A stretch of DNA of 64,000 nt from Desulfurivibrio alkaliphilus AHT 2 (GCF_000092205.1 NC_014216.1:1493742-1557741); one strand, 5' to 3'; shown: positions 55,016-64,000, counted from the stretch's first letter. A program made the numbers and translations. Notes: generated by a model from the letters alone, not told the origin.

Positions 55016-56548
55016 TTAGCTGATCTGTTGAACGGTTACGAAATTCCGCACCCAGGCCAGGGCCTCTTGCCGAGTGCATACCGCCCCTTCCACCCGGGCC
55101 TGCTCCAGGCCGGCGAGAATCTTTTTAAACCACGGCCCGGGGGTAAGGCCCAGAAGTTGCTGAAGATCATGGCCATTGAGCAGTGGCGGCTGCTGCAACA
55201 CCGGCGCCAGTTGTTCCTCGGCCACCCGCATCACCTCGGCGTGCAGCGATGCCAGCTCCCTTTCCATGGCCGGCGGTTTGCCCGGCCCCCGGCCGGCCAG
55301 ACTGTCGGCCATGGCCAGGAAAAACAGGGCCGGCAGGTCCTCCCCCAGGGCCCGGACCAGGCGCAAACAGGCCCGGGGCTTGATGCCGGTGCGCCGGCGG
55401 GCGTTGTTAAGATGGAATGGCCACATATGGTGGCGCACCAGCAACTGCAGCAGGGTGCGGCGCCAGCGGCTGAGGCGCAGGCGCCGGGCCAGCCGGCCGC
55501 AGATTTCAGCCCCCACCCGGTCATGATGATAAAAGGTGAGCCGCTCACCCCGGCGGCCACCGGTGGCCGGTTTCCCCAGGTCGTGCAGCAGGGCCGCCCA
55601 GCGCAGCGCAATATCGCGCTGAAAGCATCGAGCTCCGGTGAAGTAAGGGGTCAGATGCTGATGAGAATCGGGGAAAAAACGGGCCGGATCGGCCAGCACC
55701 ACCTGCAGTTGGGCCAGGGTTTCATGGCAGTGCCCGGCCACATCAAGATGATGGCTGTCCGGTTGGGCCACGCCGCAGCCGGCAGCCAGTTCCGGCAGTA
55801 CCCGGTAGAGCAGCCCGGAGGCGGCCATGGCCGCCAAGGCCGTGGCGGCACCGCAAGCCGCCAGGGTGGCGTCCAGTTCGGCGACAATCCTTTCGGCGGC
55901 CACGGTGTCGATCATAAGCGCGTTACTGCTGATCAGCTTATCTGTCGCCGGGTCAAGCGCAAACCTCAAAGAGGCCTGGAAGCGATAGGCGCGCAGCAGT
56001 CGCAGCGGATCGGCCGCGAAGGCATTGGGGCCGGTAACGCGGATCACCCCGGCCTGCAAATCGGCCAGGCCGTCACAGGGATCAAGCAAGCGGCCGGGGG
56101 CGGCGGCCTTCACGCTTGCCGCCGAGGGCAGTGCCACCGGCTCCCCGGCCGGATTAAGCCGCCAGGCCATGGCGTTGATGGTAAAATCCCGGCGACGGAG
56201 ATCTTCTTCGATACTTGCCGCACCTTCCCGGAAGGCGGCGAAATCCAGCTCCCGGCCCTGCCAGACCAGCCGGGCCACATCATGCTCCCGGTCCAGCACC
56301 ACCAGGGTGCCGCCAAGCTCCCCGGCCAGGTCGCGGGCAAAGGCAACCGCCCCGGCCGGCAGGGTAAAGTCAAGGTCCCGGCCCAAGCCGGCAGCCGCCT
56401 CAACCGCAGGCCGTGATCCGCCAACCAACCAGTCCCGCAGGGCGCCGCCGGCCAGGTACAGCGGCGGCGCCCCCCGGCGGCGCAATACCTCCTGCAGGGC
56501 GGCCTCCAGGCGGCCTTGGGCGAAATTGCAGCCGGTCGCCGGATCCAT
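55016..56548 (-). CDS. CCA tRNA nucleotidyltransferase/poly(A) polymerase family, with HD domain
   Basis: A 510-residue class II nucleotidyltransferase. The head domain has YLAGGALRDWLVGG, GRDLDFTLP with the catalytic D-x-D, and RRDFTINAMAWRL. DPLRLLRAYRFQASLRFALD marks the neck, and an HD motif (RWAALLHDLGKPATG...FYHHD) adds probable phosphohydrolase activity. The family repairs or builds the 3' CCA of tRNAs; several relatives add only A or CC, which cannot be told from sequence. tRNAs in this window encode CCA, so a repair role is likelier. It lies ten bases after folE2. Confidence 0.9.
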   Translation of the reverse strand: MDPATGCNFAQGRLEAALQEVLRRRGAPPLYLAGGALRDWLVGGSRPAVEAAAGLGRDLDFTLPAGAVAFARDLAGELGGTLVVLDREHDVARLVWQGRELDFAAFREGAASIEEDLRRRDFTINAMAWRLNPAGEPVALPSAASVKAAAPGRLLDPCDGLADLQAGVIRVTGPNAFAADPLRLLRAYRFQASLRFALDPATDKLISSNALMIDTVAAERIVAELDATLAACGAATALAAMAASGLLYRVLPELAAGCGVAQPDSHHLDVAGHCHETLAQLQVVLADPARFFPDSHQHLTPYFTGARCFQRDIALRWAALLHDLGKPATGGRRGERLTFYHHDRVGAEICGRLARRLRLSRWRRTLLQLLVRHHMWPFHLNNARRRTGIKPRACLRLVRALGEDLPALFFLAMADSLAGRGPGKPPAMERELASLHAEVMRVAEEQLAPVLQQPPLLNGHDLQQLLGLTPGPWFKKILAGLEQARVEGAVCTRQEALAWVRNFVTVQQIS

Positions 56549-56557
56549 GGAAAAACC

Positions 56558-57556
56558 TCAACGCAAGAGAGCGGCCAGGGTGGTCTCAAGCCGGCAGTGG
56601 ACATCGTGGCTGTGGATACTCTCCAGCCCCACCGTACTGATTAGAATCCGAGCGGCCGGCGGCACCTCGGAAGCCAGGAGCCGACCAGCCGCCCGGGCGG
56701 TCTCCCGCACTGCATCTTCGGCAAACTGGGGATGGCGATGGGAGGCGTAAACCAACTCCGCCTCGTCGGGGCGCTTGAGCAGATCCTGGCTGAGATGCAA
56801 CGCCGCCGCCAGAGCCTGCAATAACAGCTCCTGCTCAGGCGCTTTTTCCTGAGGTAGTGCTCCGACTGCGGCCTCGGCGGTAACCGCCACCAGCAGCATG
56901 GTGTGCGAGCGTTGGGAATGGGTGGGCTGCAACAGCGGCTCGGCCTCGCCTGGCGGCGGCTTTTCTCCCGCCGGGGCCAGCAGCAGTTGATTGTAGGCCT
57001 GGGTACAAGGGCAGGCGGTGATATGATTCACCCCCACCCCGACCCCCATCCGCCAGCGCCATTGCCCCTCGGAGCACTCCAGATCCACCTCTACCCGCAA
57101 GTCATAAGCGTCCACGGAGCAGCGGCCGCTGACCCCGGTGCAGCTCAGGCGGGGCAAGCGGCCGTGCAACTCCACCCGCCCCCACCGTGATTCCTGGCCG
57201 GCGACCGCCCTCCGGGCCAGCTCCAGGGCGTAATCTCCTGCCTGGGCAAACTCCAGCTCATGCAAAGCGGTGATCGCCTCTTCCAGGCGCGACATGTGAA
57301 TCCCCCGCCGGGAAGCGACCAGGTCTACCTCCAGGCGCAACTCAAAGGGCAGCCGCCCTTGGGGCAGATTAACCCAAACGGTCTTGGCGCTGATGCCCAC
57401 GGCGTCCAAAGGGATCGCCACCGCCGGCACCTGCCCCGGTATATCGAGGCACTCCTGCAGCACCTGCTGGTGCCGGTGTTCCGGGAAAAAGGCTGCCGGG
57501 GGGGGCGCCCCCACCGCAGCCGTCGTCCGATCCGGACTAACCCGCCGGTTATACAT
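56558..57556 (-). CDS. folE2: GTP cyclohydrolase FolE2 (type IB)
   Basis: A 332-residue enzyme opening the folate pathway from GTP. It differs from the zinc-dependent FolE and is usable under zinc limitation. Recognisable are GISAKTVWVNLP, VDLVASRRGIHMSRLEEAI, ITACPCTQAYNQLLLAP (with the key cysteine), THSQRSHTMLLV and VYASHRHPQFAEDAVRETARAA. Its final residues (IHSHDVHCRLETTLAALL) also match. It is upstream of the CCA-adding enzyme and eight bases after the unknown 193-residue gene. Confidence 0.94.
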   Translation of the reverse strand: MYNRRVSPDRTTAAVGAPPPAAFFPEHRHQQVLQECLDIPGQVPAVAIPLDAVGISAKTVWVNLPQGRLPFELRLEVDLVASRRGIHMSRLEEAITALHELEFAQAGDYALELARRAVAGQESRWGRVELHGRLPRLSCTGVSGRCSVDAYDLRVEVDLECSEGQWRWRMGVGVGVNHITACPCTQAYNQLLLAPAGEKPPPGEAEPLLQPTHSQRSHTMLLVAVTAEAAVGALPQEKAPEQELLLQALAAALHLSQDLLKRPDEAELVYASHRHPQFAEDAVRETARAAGRLLASEVPPAARILISTVGLESIHSHDVHCRLETTLAALLR

Positions 57557-57564
57557 GAAATTTC

Positions 57565-58146
57565 CTAAAACAATGATTGCAGCGCTTCCAGATCCTTAAG
57601 ATCGATATCCACCTTGGCCTTGGCCTTGGGATAAAGGGCGCTGAGCAGTTTTTCATCTTCCAGCAGTTCAAGGAAACGACGATGGGTCTCATCAAAATCC
57701 GCCGGGGTCCGCCCGCTTGCCTTAAGCCTGGCCACCGCCGGGGCAAACAGCTGCGGCGCCCGGGAATAAACGGCATAAAAAAGGCGATCCCGGACCAGGC
57801 GAGGATGCTGCTCGTAGGGGGGAGCCTCCTTGCCCAGCGCGGTCATCACCTGTTCCACATTGCACTCCGGCAGGATGGAAAACAGCTTGGGAGTGTCATA
57901 GGTATCGGCCGCTTCCACCAGTTGCTGGATCATCCATGGCTCCAGCTCCTGCAACGCGGCCCTGATCCGGCTTCTGATCTCCGATTCTTCATTTTCCAGC
58001 AACAGCCGGACGTAAGGGGTGATCTCATGGCTGGCCAGTACCTGGCGGCGCAGCGCCTGGGCCAGCCACTCCACCTGCATCTCCGGACTGCGCGCGACAA
58101 AAGGCATGTAGCGCTCCAGCCATTTTTTTCTCTTTTGGTGTTCCAT
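57565..58146 (-). CDS. protein of unknown function (193 aa)
   Basis: A soluble helical protein with many charged residues, beginning MEHQKRKKWLERYMPFVARS. It has HEAT-like repeated helix pairs (ITPYVRLLLENEESEIRSRIRAALQEL and MIQQLVEAADTYDTPKLFSIL). No membrane segment or signal peptide. I recognise no family. Eight bases separate it from folE2, so it may be the first gene of that operon. Confidence 0.7.
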   Translation of the reverse strand: MEHQKRKKWLERYMPFVARSPEMQVEWLAQALRRQVLASHEITPYVRLLLENEESEIRSRIRAALQELEPWMIQQLVEAADTYDTPKLFSILPECNVEQVMTALGKEAPPYEQHPRLVRDRLFYAVYSRAPQLFAPAVARLKASGRTPADFDETHRRFLELLEDEKLLSALYPKAKAKVDIDLKDLEALQSLF

Positions 58147-58201
58147 GAAAACTTAACCGCCTGTTGTTGGCAAGGCAAAAATCACAACTGTACCAGTTCA
58201 A

Positions 58202-58229
58202 AGGTTACCTTTTTCCCCGGCTTTGACAA
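58202..58229 (-). promoter_or_regulatory. candidate sigma-70 promoter for the 193-aa gene and folE2
   Basis: TTGTCA (58224-58229), a 16-base spacer and TAACCT (58202-58207) on the minus strand, about 55 bases before the gene. Moderate match only. Confidence 0.4.
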
Positions 58230-58296
58230 CCTGTATTTTTGCTGCTCCCTCGACGGTAAGCGATCACCTGCCCTCCTTTAGGACCAGCATTTTTCA

Positions 58297-58325
58297 TTGA
58301 CCGGTTTTGCAGCCCCGGCTATTAT
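58297..58325 (+). promoter_or_regulatory. sigma-70 promoter with long leader
   Basis: TTGACC (58297-58302), exactly 17 bases, then TATTAT (58320-58325). Transcription would start near 58332, 164 bases before the gene at 58496. Confidence 0.65.
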
Positions 58326-58331
58326 TTCAGC

Positions 58332-58495
58332 CATACCAACGCCAATGTTAAACTGTTACCATTGGCGCCTTTGGCGTGACGATTTCCGGAAAGGGCAAGC
58401 GGTCATCGGGGCCCGCGAACGCTTGCCTTGAGCCGACTGGCGGAGCCCACCGGCCGTCGGCCGACTGCGGCCCCCTTGCGGGAGGTTCTGGTACA
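58332..58495 (+). other. structured 5' leader of the 58496 gene
   Basis: Two strong stem-loops are visible: CGCCAATG...CATTGGCG at about 58340-58366 and GGCAAGCG...CGCTTGCC at 58394-58427. GC-rich inverted segments (GGCCGTCGGCC) follow near the ribosome site GGGAGG. The length and folding suggest a regulatory leader. I compared it by eye with the c-di-GMP-I class and saw no convincing match. A 13-base fragment of repeat copy 3 lies just upstream (58255-58267). Confidence 0.45.
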
Positions 58496-59398
58496 ATGCC
58501 CGATGCCAACAAACGCGCCGCCCCACGGCAAAGCTCTCGATTGCCGATTATTCTGAGCATCCTGCTGCTGCTCGCCGCCTCAGCCCTCATGCTGTGGTAT
58601 TTTGCCCTGACCCCGCGCGAACCGGCGGTGACCTTCGAACCTCTGCTTACCGAGCCGGCGACCGAACCGCCCCCGTTCTCCCCTGAACCGACCGCCCCCC
58701 TGCCCCAACCGGTCCCGCCTTCCCCTCTCTACCTGGAGGTCGACGAGCCCGACGAATGCAAGTTGGTCGAGGGTCAGATCAAAGATTTTTTCACCCATTT
58801 GGACCAGCAGAACTATATCCGCCAAAGGGAACTGCCCGATGGCAGCCTGGCCTATTTTCACCAGCTCACCCAACGGCTGCTGGCCGCCCCACCGACGGTG
58901 AGCGGGGAAACCGCAGACATCCATACCGTGCTAAGGAATACCGCGCACCTGTACCGCGTTCTGGGACTTAAAGATCTCTGGCTACTCAGGGAAGTCATGC
59001 AGAATGAAAGGGCGACCCTGGAAGAGTTGCTTGCCCTGCTGTACCGCTGGTCTTTAGTCGCCGAGGAGTGCCAGGACAGCGACCTGGAAATCAGGCTGCC
59101 CCTGCCGGCCACCTACGAATACGCCGGGTTTTTCCTCAACACCTTGGGCGGGCGGGCTTATCTTTTCCGCCGTGACAGCCGGACAAGGTTGCTGACCACC
59201 TATTACGCGGTGCTGATCCTGGATCAGGCCAACGAAGCGGCAATCAACCGCCACGGGCTGGACATCCGCCCGGCCATCGACAACCTGCTGGCGGAAATCC
59301 CGGGGGCTGACAACCTGCGACAAAGAGAAGAGTACCTGGCTACCCTGATCGAGCTGCAGGACAAATACCGCCGACAATACGGCGCCGGGAAAATGTAG
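58496..59398 (+). CDS. membrane-anchored periplasmic protein of unknown function (300 aa)
   Basis: A short basic N-terminus, one membrane helix (LPIILSILLLLAASALMLWYFA) and a proline-rich linker (about residues 45-75) precede a helical domain of about 200 residues with an LPLPATYEYAGFFLNTLGGRAYLFRR segment. I chose the ATG at 58496 because GGGAGG lies 11 bases upstream; the frame opens 40 codons earlier inside the leader. I recognise no named family. The domain probably lies in the periplasm. Confidence 0.75.
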   Translation: MPDANKRAAPRQSSRLPIILSILLLLAASALMLWYFALTPREPAVTFEPLLTEPATEPPPFSPEPTAPLPQPVPPSPLYLEVDEPDECKLVEGQIKDFFTHLDQQNYIRQRELPDGSLAYFHQLTQRLLAAPPTVSGETADIHTVLRNTAHLYRVLGLKDLWLLREVMQNERATLEELLALLYRWSLVAEECQDSDLEIRLPLPATYEYAGFFLNTLGGRAYLFRRDSRTRLLTTYYAVLILDQANEAAINRHGLDIRPAIDNLLAEIPGADNLRQREEYLATLIELQDKYRRQYGAGKM

Positions 59399-59492
59399 AG
59401 TACGGGGCGCCCGGGGAAAAGCCACGCCCATGCTTGCCTCACAGGCCATCGGCTACCGCGGGCAAGATTAACCAAATTGCGTAAACGTTTAC

Positions 59493-59900
59493 CTAGTTGA
59501 CCCCTTTGCTGTTGAGGTGCGCCGCATACTTTTTGTCGGTGCCCAGGATGTGCTTGTCCAACCAGTCCTTGAGGAACTGCGACACTTCGACGGTGAGGTT
59601 CATCTTACCGGCCTTGAGGTCATTCTGCAGGGCCAGAACCTTGGCCGTCATCTTTTCGTGTTTGACCTTGTGGGCGGCGTAATCAGGGTAGCCGTGGGTT
59701 TGCATCAACCGCTCTTCGGTGGCAAAGTGACTGGCGCAGTATGAGACCAGCTTGTTGAGCAGCCCGGAGAGCACGTCTTTGGCCCGCTGCTGCATCATCG
59801 CTTCATGCAGCTCGTTGATCATACTCACCAGTTGCTTGTGCTGCTCGTCAATTTCCCGAACATTGACACTGTACTCATCCTTCCATTCAAACATCGCCAT
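59493..59900 (-). CDS. bacteriohemerythrin
   Basis: A 135-residue oxygen-binding di-iron protein. All seven canonical iron ligands are present: His21, His58, Glu62, His77, His81, His117 and Asp122. In anaerobes such proteins sense, store or scavenge oxygen. It is a stand-alone cytoplasmic form with no fused chemoreceptor. AGGAGG precedes the ATG by seven bases. Confidence 0.95.
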   Translation of the reverse strand: MAMFEWKDEYSVNVREIDEQHKQLVSMINELHEAMMQQRAKDVLSGLLNKLVSYCASHFATEERLMQTHGYPDYAAHKVKHEKMTAKVLALQNDLKAGKMNLTVEVSQFLKDWLDKHILGTDKKYAAHLNSKGVN

Positions 59901-60257
59901 TTTGCTACCTCCTGGAATTGTTGTTGGTTATGGAACGATCACGGCCAGCCGCCGACGGTTATGAACGTCGACATTGCAGGTGCGTCCATGCCCGGCCTCT
60001 TCTGCGGCACCCCGACAAGCGGTGGGGCGTGATCATTATTACCTGACCAGGCCACCACATTGAGGTGTATCTTAAGCATTTACCCGGCTCCATGCAAGAA
60101 GAACCATTATCAAACTCAAACAAAAACCTTGTTTAAAGCCCCAGCCAAGGTTCCGGTAAAAAGTGATCGCCCCATTTTGTCAAGTCGAATATAATACAGT
60201 TTTTTCCTAAGCATAAGCCGTTTACCACCCCCCTGGCACTGCTGCCCCGAGGTACCA
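59901..60257. other. divergent intergenic region, no gene seen
   Basis: Between hemerythrin (minus) and the helicase (plus). A perfect TATAAT at 60190-60195 could be a -10 for the helicase, but no -35 lies at a suitable distance, so activation by a regulator is possible. On the minus strand a TAATAAT near 60040 may serve hemerythrin. No repeat copy is present. Confidence 0.4.
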
Positions 60258-63200
60258 ATGCAACACCCCCACCAGGAGCCGACGCCGGCGACAAATCCGC
60301 CGTCCCAGGCGGCATACCGCCAGATCTGTAAGCGGCTTGAGCAGGCTTTGCAGGACCATGACCTGGAAGGATTCCAGGGGGCCATGCTGCAGTGGTTCAA
60401 CTTCCAGCCGCGGGCCGATTTCCCCGATCCAGTGCTCGCCTGTTGCACGCGCCCCTTCACGCCCAGTCGTTTTGCAACCCTGCCGGCGCCGATCAGGCTC
60501 TATGCCCTGCAGGCCATTTTTCGCCACCACATTCCCCGGCTGCTTGATCTGCAGCCGCAGCTTGATTTTCTGCGCCAACCAGTAGCCCTTGCGGGCCTGA
60601 GCCAAAAATTTCAGCAGCCTTTCCTCTATCTGCTGCTCGCCGCCCTGCTTTTACGCGGAGAAACCGAGCCGGCCGGGGAGCTTTTCCAACGTCACCACCG
60701 CAAGCTTGGCGGTTGCGGCCTGCGGGGCTGGTTATTTTTTCTGCACGGCGACTATACCGCCGCCATACGCTCATTCAAGATCGACCTCAACCGGCTCCGG
60801 CGCCGGGAAGAAAACCCCGGCGCCTTTTTTACCGGCTTTGAAGGGATCATCATGCTGCTGAGTCTGCTGGCCGCAGACAACCACCGCCACCTGGAGCTGA
60901 TCAGAACTTTAACCGACGATTTGGCCCTGGTCCAGCCCCACAACCCGCTGCTGCCGGTCTACCGGATCTTAAACGAGGTCACCGCTTTGCTGGAAAGCCG
61001 AGGCGGGGCACGCCACCTGCCGCCGACCCTGCCACCAACCGCTGGTGATGCCGTGACCACCCTTTTTTCCGGCCTGGCCGATCTCTGGCTGACCGGTGGT
61101 CTCGACCCCGCCATCCAGCCGGTGCTGGCAAAGCTTGACCGGCGGGCCAGCGCCAACGGCTACCACTGGCTGGCCGCCGGCTACCGGAGCCTGCTGCAGG
61201 CTGCCTCCCCAAGGCCACTCCGACCGGCCACCAAAGACCAACCGGCAGCGCAGAACAGCCGGCCGGCCGCCACTATCCCGCTGAGCTGGAATATCGGCGC
61301 CCTGGTCAAAACCACCGAACCATGGCGCCACGCCGTCATGGCGCTGCAGCACCACGACCCCCGTCCAACGACAAAGGAAAGCCCCCGGCGACTGGCCTGG
61401 CTGCTGCGTTACCGGGAAGATTTGGACCACTGTGGGCTCCGACCGCTATTTCAGCAACGACGGCCGGACGGCACCTGGAGCCGGGGCCGCCCGGTGGCCC
61501 TAAACCGGCTGCTCGCCCTGACCGAAGGAAACCCTGACAGCCGCCACCGTCCGTTACCAGCCATCGATCAACTGCCGCTTTCCCCACGGGATCAGGCCAT
61601 CTGCCATTGCCTGGCCCGCGGCGGCTCGACCCTAAGCGGCGGGTTCCACGTTCTCCCCCAACCGGACCTGCACCTGCTGGTCGGTCACCCCCATCTTTAT
61701 CTGGCCGGCGCCGGCCACCAGCCTCTCCGGCTGGAGCACGGCCAACCTACCCTGCTCATCGAACCGGAGCCGCCCCAAAACCTGCGCCTGCGCCTCCACC
61801 CCTTCCCCCCCCCTACCGGCCAGACGCTGCACCGCCGGGATGAAACTTGTCTCCAGATCATTTCCAGTCCCCCGGCATTGCGGGAGTTAGCCGCCTGGCT
61901 TGGCCCGGAGGGGGTGAGCCAACCCCGGCAGGGCAGCCAGCAGCTGCTTGCCCTGTTGCGCGAACTGCCACCGGATCTAGCGGTATTTTCCTGCCTCGAT
62001 CTGCAGTTGCCGCACAGCGAAACCATGGCGCCGAACAATCGGGTAATCGTGCAATTTTTCCCCGCCTCCTCAGGCTTGAAGGTACGCCTGCGGGTTCGCC
62101 CCCTGGGCCCCGATGGCCCCGAGCTTAACCCCGGCCACGGCCCGCCCCTGCTCTGGGCCGGCATCAGTGGCCGCCGCTACCGCCTGCGCCGCGAACTGGC
62201 CGAAGAAACCGACCGGGCCCAAAAACTGGCGGCGTACTGCAAGCTGGACTGGAAGAGGCAACAGAGCAACGACCCGGCCGGCCCCGATCCCGCCACCTGG
62301 ACCTTGACCTCCCCCCAAAGCTGCCTGGAGTTTTTAAACCGGCTGCAGGAAATTTCCCCCCCGGTGCCCCAGGAGTGGCCGGCCGGCCGGGGTTTTTCGC
62401 TAAGCCCCACCATTGAGTTGCAGCGATTGCAACTTAAGATCAGCAAAAAAAACGACTGGTTCGCTTTAAACGGCGCTTTGCAGCTGGACGACGGTCTGGT
62501 GCTGGAACTCTCCTCGCTGCTGCGCACCACCAAGCGAGGCAAGGGGCGGTTCATTCCCCTCGGGCATGGCCGCTTTCTCAGCTTAAGCAACGAACTTAAG
62601 CGTAAAATAGATGAGATCGAGGCTTTTGCCGAGCTCCACCGGGGCGAGATCAGGCTGCACCCTTTGGCCGTGCGGCTGTTGCTCAACGCCGAAGAACCCC
62701 AGGTGCCGGGCCAACGGCCGCAGGTATCCACCGATGGGCACTGGCAGGACTTCCTGACCCGGCTGGAGCAGAACCGCACCCGGCAGGACCCGCCACCGAC
62801 CGGCCTGAAAACCCGACTGCGCCATTACCAACTGACCGGCTACCGCTGGCTGCGCCAGATGGCCGACCTGCAGCTAGGCGCCTGCCTGGCCGACGACATG
62901 GGCCTGGGCAAGACCATTCAGGCCCTGGCCCTGTTGCTGGCCCGGTCCAATCAAGGGCCCGGCCTGGTGGTGGCCCCCACCTCCCTGTGCCTTAACTGGC
63001 AGGCCGAAGCCCACCGCTTTGCCCCGGGGCTGAGACTGATCCACTACAGCGGCCGCAACCGCAGCCAGTTACTGACGCAACTGGGGGCCGGCGATCTGGT
63101 GGTCTGCAGTTACGGCATGCTGCAGCGGGACGCCGGGGTTATCGGTGCCGTTCACTGGCACACCATTGTGCTGGACGAGGCCCAGGCCATCAAAAATTTT

Positions 63201-64000
63201 CTGGCCAAACGCTCCCGGGCGGCCATGCAGTTGCAGGGTGACTGCAAGCTGATCACCACCGGCACCCCGCTGGAAAACCATCTCACCGAACTGTGGACCC
63301 TGTTTCGTTTCATCAACCCCGGCTTGCTGGGCAGCCTGGAACAGTTCAGGAAAAAATTCATCATCCCCATCGAGCAGCACGGTGACCAGCAGGCCCGGCA
63401 ACGACTGAAAAAACTGCTCACCCCATTCATTCTGCGCCGGCTCAAGAACGAGGTATTGCAGGAACTGCCGCCGCGCACCGATATCACCCTGCAGGTCAGC
63501 ATGCACCGGGAGGAGGCCGCCTTGTATGAGGCCTTGCGCCGGCAGGCCAGGGCAACCTTGAAAAACGGCGCCAACCGTGACCGCCCCGGCGCCCCGCTGC
63601 AGGTGCTGGCGGAAATCATGAAGCTGCGGCGGGCCTGCTGCCACCCCCGGCTGGTGTTGCCGGACAGCACCATGCCCGGGGCCAAGCTGGAACTTTTGAC
63701 CAAGGTGGTGGCGGAACTGCTGGAAAACCGACACCGTATCCTGGTTTTCAGCCAGTTTGTCGACCACCTGGCCATCGTCCGGCAGTATCTGGATGAACAA
63801 CAGATCAGTTATCAGTATTTTGACGGGGCCACGCCGGCCCGCGTTCGCCAGCAGCGAGTCCGGGACTTTCAGGCCGGCCGGGGAAAACTGTTTTTGATCA
63901 GCTTGCGGGCCGGCGGCCTGGGGCTCAACCTTACCGCCGCCGATTACGTGATCCACCTTGACCCATGGTGGAATCCGGCGGTTGAAGAGCAGGCTTCCGA
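60258..64000 (+). CDS. SNF2-family helicase, 3'-truncated by the window
   Basis: One continuous frame of 1,248 codons, still open at the window end. Residues 1 to about 850 are a long N-terminal region with HEAT/TPR-like helices and no domain I can name. The SNF2 motor follows: LADDMGLGKT near residue 880, VVAPTSLCLNW, VLDEAQAIKN, TGTPLENHLTELW, ILRRLKNEV, then the second RecA lobe with VFSQFVDHL and SLRAGGLGLNLTAADYVIHLDPWWNP. Motif VI should lie just outside. Bacterial SNF2 proteins remodel protein-DNA complexes, for example RapA on RNA polymerase. The ATG has GAGG five bases upstream. Confidence 0.9.
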   Translation, partial: MQHPHQEPTPATNPPSQAAYRQICKRLEQALQDHDLEGFQGAMLQWFNFQPRADFPDPVLACCTRPFTPSRFATLPAPIRLYALQAIFRHHIPRLLDLQPQLDFLRQPVALAGLSQKFQQPFLYLLLAALLLRGETEPAGELFQRHHRKLGGCGLRGWLFFLHGDYTAAIRSFKIDLNRLRRREENPGAFFTGFEGIIMLLSLLAADNHRHLELIRTLTDDLALVQPHNPLLPVYRILNEVTALLESRGGARHLPPTLPPTAGDAVTTLFSGLADLWLTGGLDPAIQPVLAKLDRRASANGYHWLAAGYRSLLQAASPRPLRPATKDQPAAQNSRPAATIPLSWNIGALVKTTEPWRHAVMALQHHDPRPTTKESPRRLAWLLRYREDLDHCGLRPLFQQRRPDGTWSRGRPVALNRLLALTEGNPDSRHRPLPAIDQLPLSPRDQAICHCLARGGSTLSGGFHVLPQPDLHLLVGHPHLYLAGAGHQPLRLEHGQPTLLIEPEPPQNLRLRLHPFPPPTGQTLHRRDETCLQIISSPPALRELAAWLGPEGVSQPRQGSQQLLALLRELPPDLAVFSCLDLQLPHSETMAPNNRVIVQFFPASSGLKVRLRVRPLGPDGPELNPGHGPPLLWAGISGRRYRLRRELAEETDRAQKLAAYCKLDWKRQQSNDPAGPDPATWTLTSPQSCLEFLNRLQEISPPVPQEWPAGRGFSLSPTIELQRLQLKISKKNDWFALNGALQLDDGLVLELSSLLRTTKRGKGRFIPLGHGRFLSLSNELKRKIDEIEAFAELHRGEIRLHPLAVRLLLNAEEPQVPGQRPQVSTDGHWQDFLTRLEQNRTRQDPPPTGLKTRLRHYQLTGYRWLRQMADLQLGACLADDMGLGKTIQALALLLARSNQGPGLVVAPTSLCLNWQAEAHRFAPGLRLIHYSGRNRSQLLTQLGAGDLVVCSYGMLQRDAGVIGAVHWHTIVLDEAQAIKNFLAKRSRAAMQLQGDCKLITTGTPLENHLTELWTLFRFINPGLLGSLEQFRKKFIIPIEQHGDQQARQRLKKLLTPFILRRLKNEVLQELPPRTDITLQVSMHREEAALYEALRRQARATLKNGANRDRPGAPLQVLAEIMKLRRACCHPRLVLPDSTMPGAKLELLTKVVAELLENRHRILVFSQFVDHLAIVRQYLDEQQISYQYFDGATPARVRQQRVRDFQAGRGKLFLISLRAGGLGLNLTAADYVIHLDPWWNPAVEEQAS

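Noticed and set aside
58332-58495. c-di-GMP-I riboswitch in the 58496 leader
   Set aside because: AAAGGGCAAGC is superficially similar, but the tetraloop receptor and second helix motif are missing.

Overview
This 64 kb window is a GC-rich chromosomal segment of an anaerobic, Gram-negative bacterium. Gene content points to the Desulfobacterota (the former sulfate-reducing Deltaproteobacteria), most like a Desulfobulbales/Desulfurivibrio-type genome. Reasons are an EtfA carrying a ferredoxin domain, a short cobalamin-independent-type methionine synthase, bacteriohemerythrin, FolE2, a Mla/LolDE/BamA outer-membrane machinery, and the order rib genes, nrdR, glyA, fab genes, plsX, rpmF. The genus is an inference; no rRNA lies in the window.

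Layout. 1-1.7 kb: the end of a probable insertion sequence joined to a 5'-truncated PAS-GGDEF-EAL gene. 1.7-9.8 kb: HNH nuclease, folC, uvrD/pcrA, a conserved small protein, a PHP-type phosphatase and ftsK. 9.8-26.8 kb, all on the minus strand: a biosynthetic run of plsX-type and rib genes. In transcription order it is CNB-domain protein, membrane protein, DUF177, rpmF, plsX, fabH, acyl-CoA dehydrogenase, etfB, etfA(+ferredoxin), fabG, acpP, fabF, rpiB, glyA, dCMP deaminase, nrdR, ribD, ribE, ribBA, ribH, nusB. The usual fabD slot is filled by the acyl-CoA dehydrogenase/Etf genes. 26.8-30.7 kb: the mla lipid-transport operon (mlaE-F-D-A-C) with its own promoter. 30.8-37 kb: tRNA-Asp and tRNA-Val, lon, clpX, clpP, tig, tRNA-Leu. 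37-51.5 kb, plus strand: MetE-like protein, lysS, lolC/E, lolD, bamA, mfd, surA-like, rodZ-like, recO. 51.6-64 kb: FMN reductase, glgP, CCA-adding enzyme, folE2, two unknown proteins, hemerythrin, and the first 1,248 codons of a SNF2-family helicase that runs off the window.

The most unusual content is not protein coding. A family of structured palindromic repeats is scattered between the genes. The full form is about 147 bp: a 36-bp non-palindromic module plus a 107-111-bp long hairpin. There are four full copies (3.4, 14.0, 16.5 and 27.5 kb), three hairpin-only copies (39.9, 41.3 and 51.6 kb) and several half or remnant copies. One full copy is flanked by a perfect 11-bp direct repeat, so the element looks mobile (MITE/REP-like). 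Most copies sit exactly at the stop codon of a gene, in one fixed orientation, and several supply that stop codon. All full hairpins keep the same tandem TG/TG mismatch and a CGTAC...GTACG apical hairpin, which suggests selection on the folded strand. I do not recognise this family.
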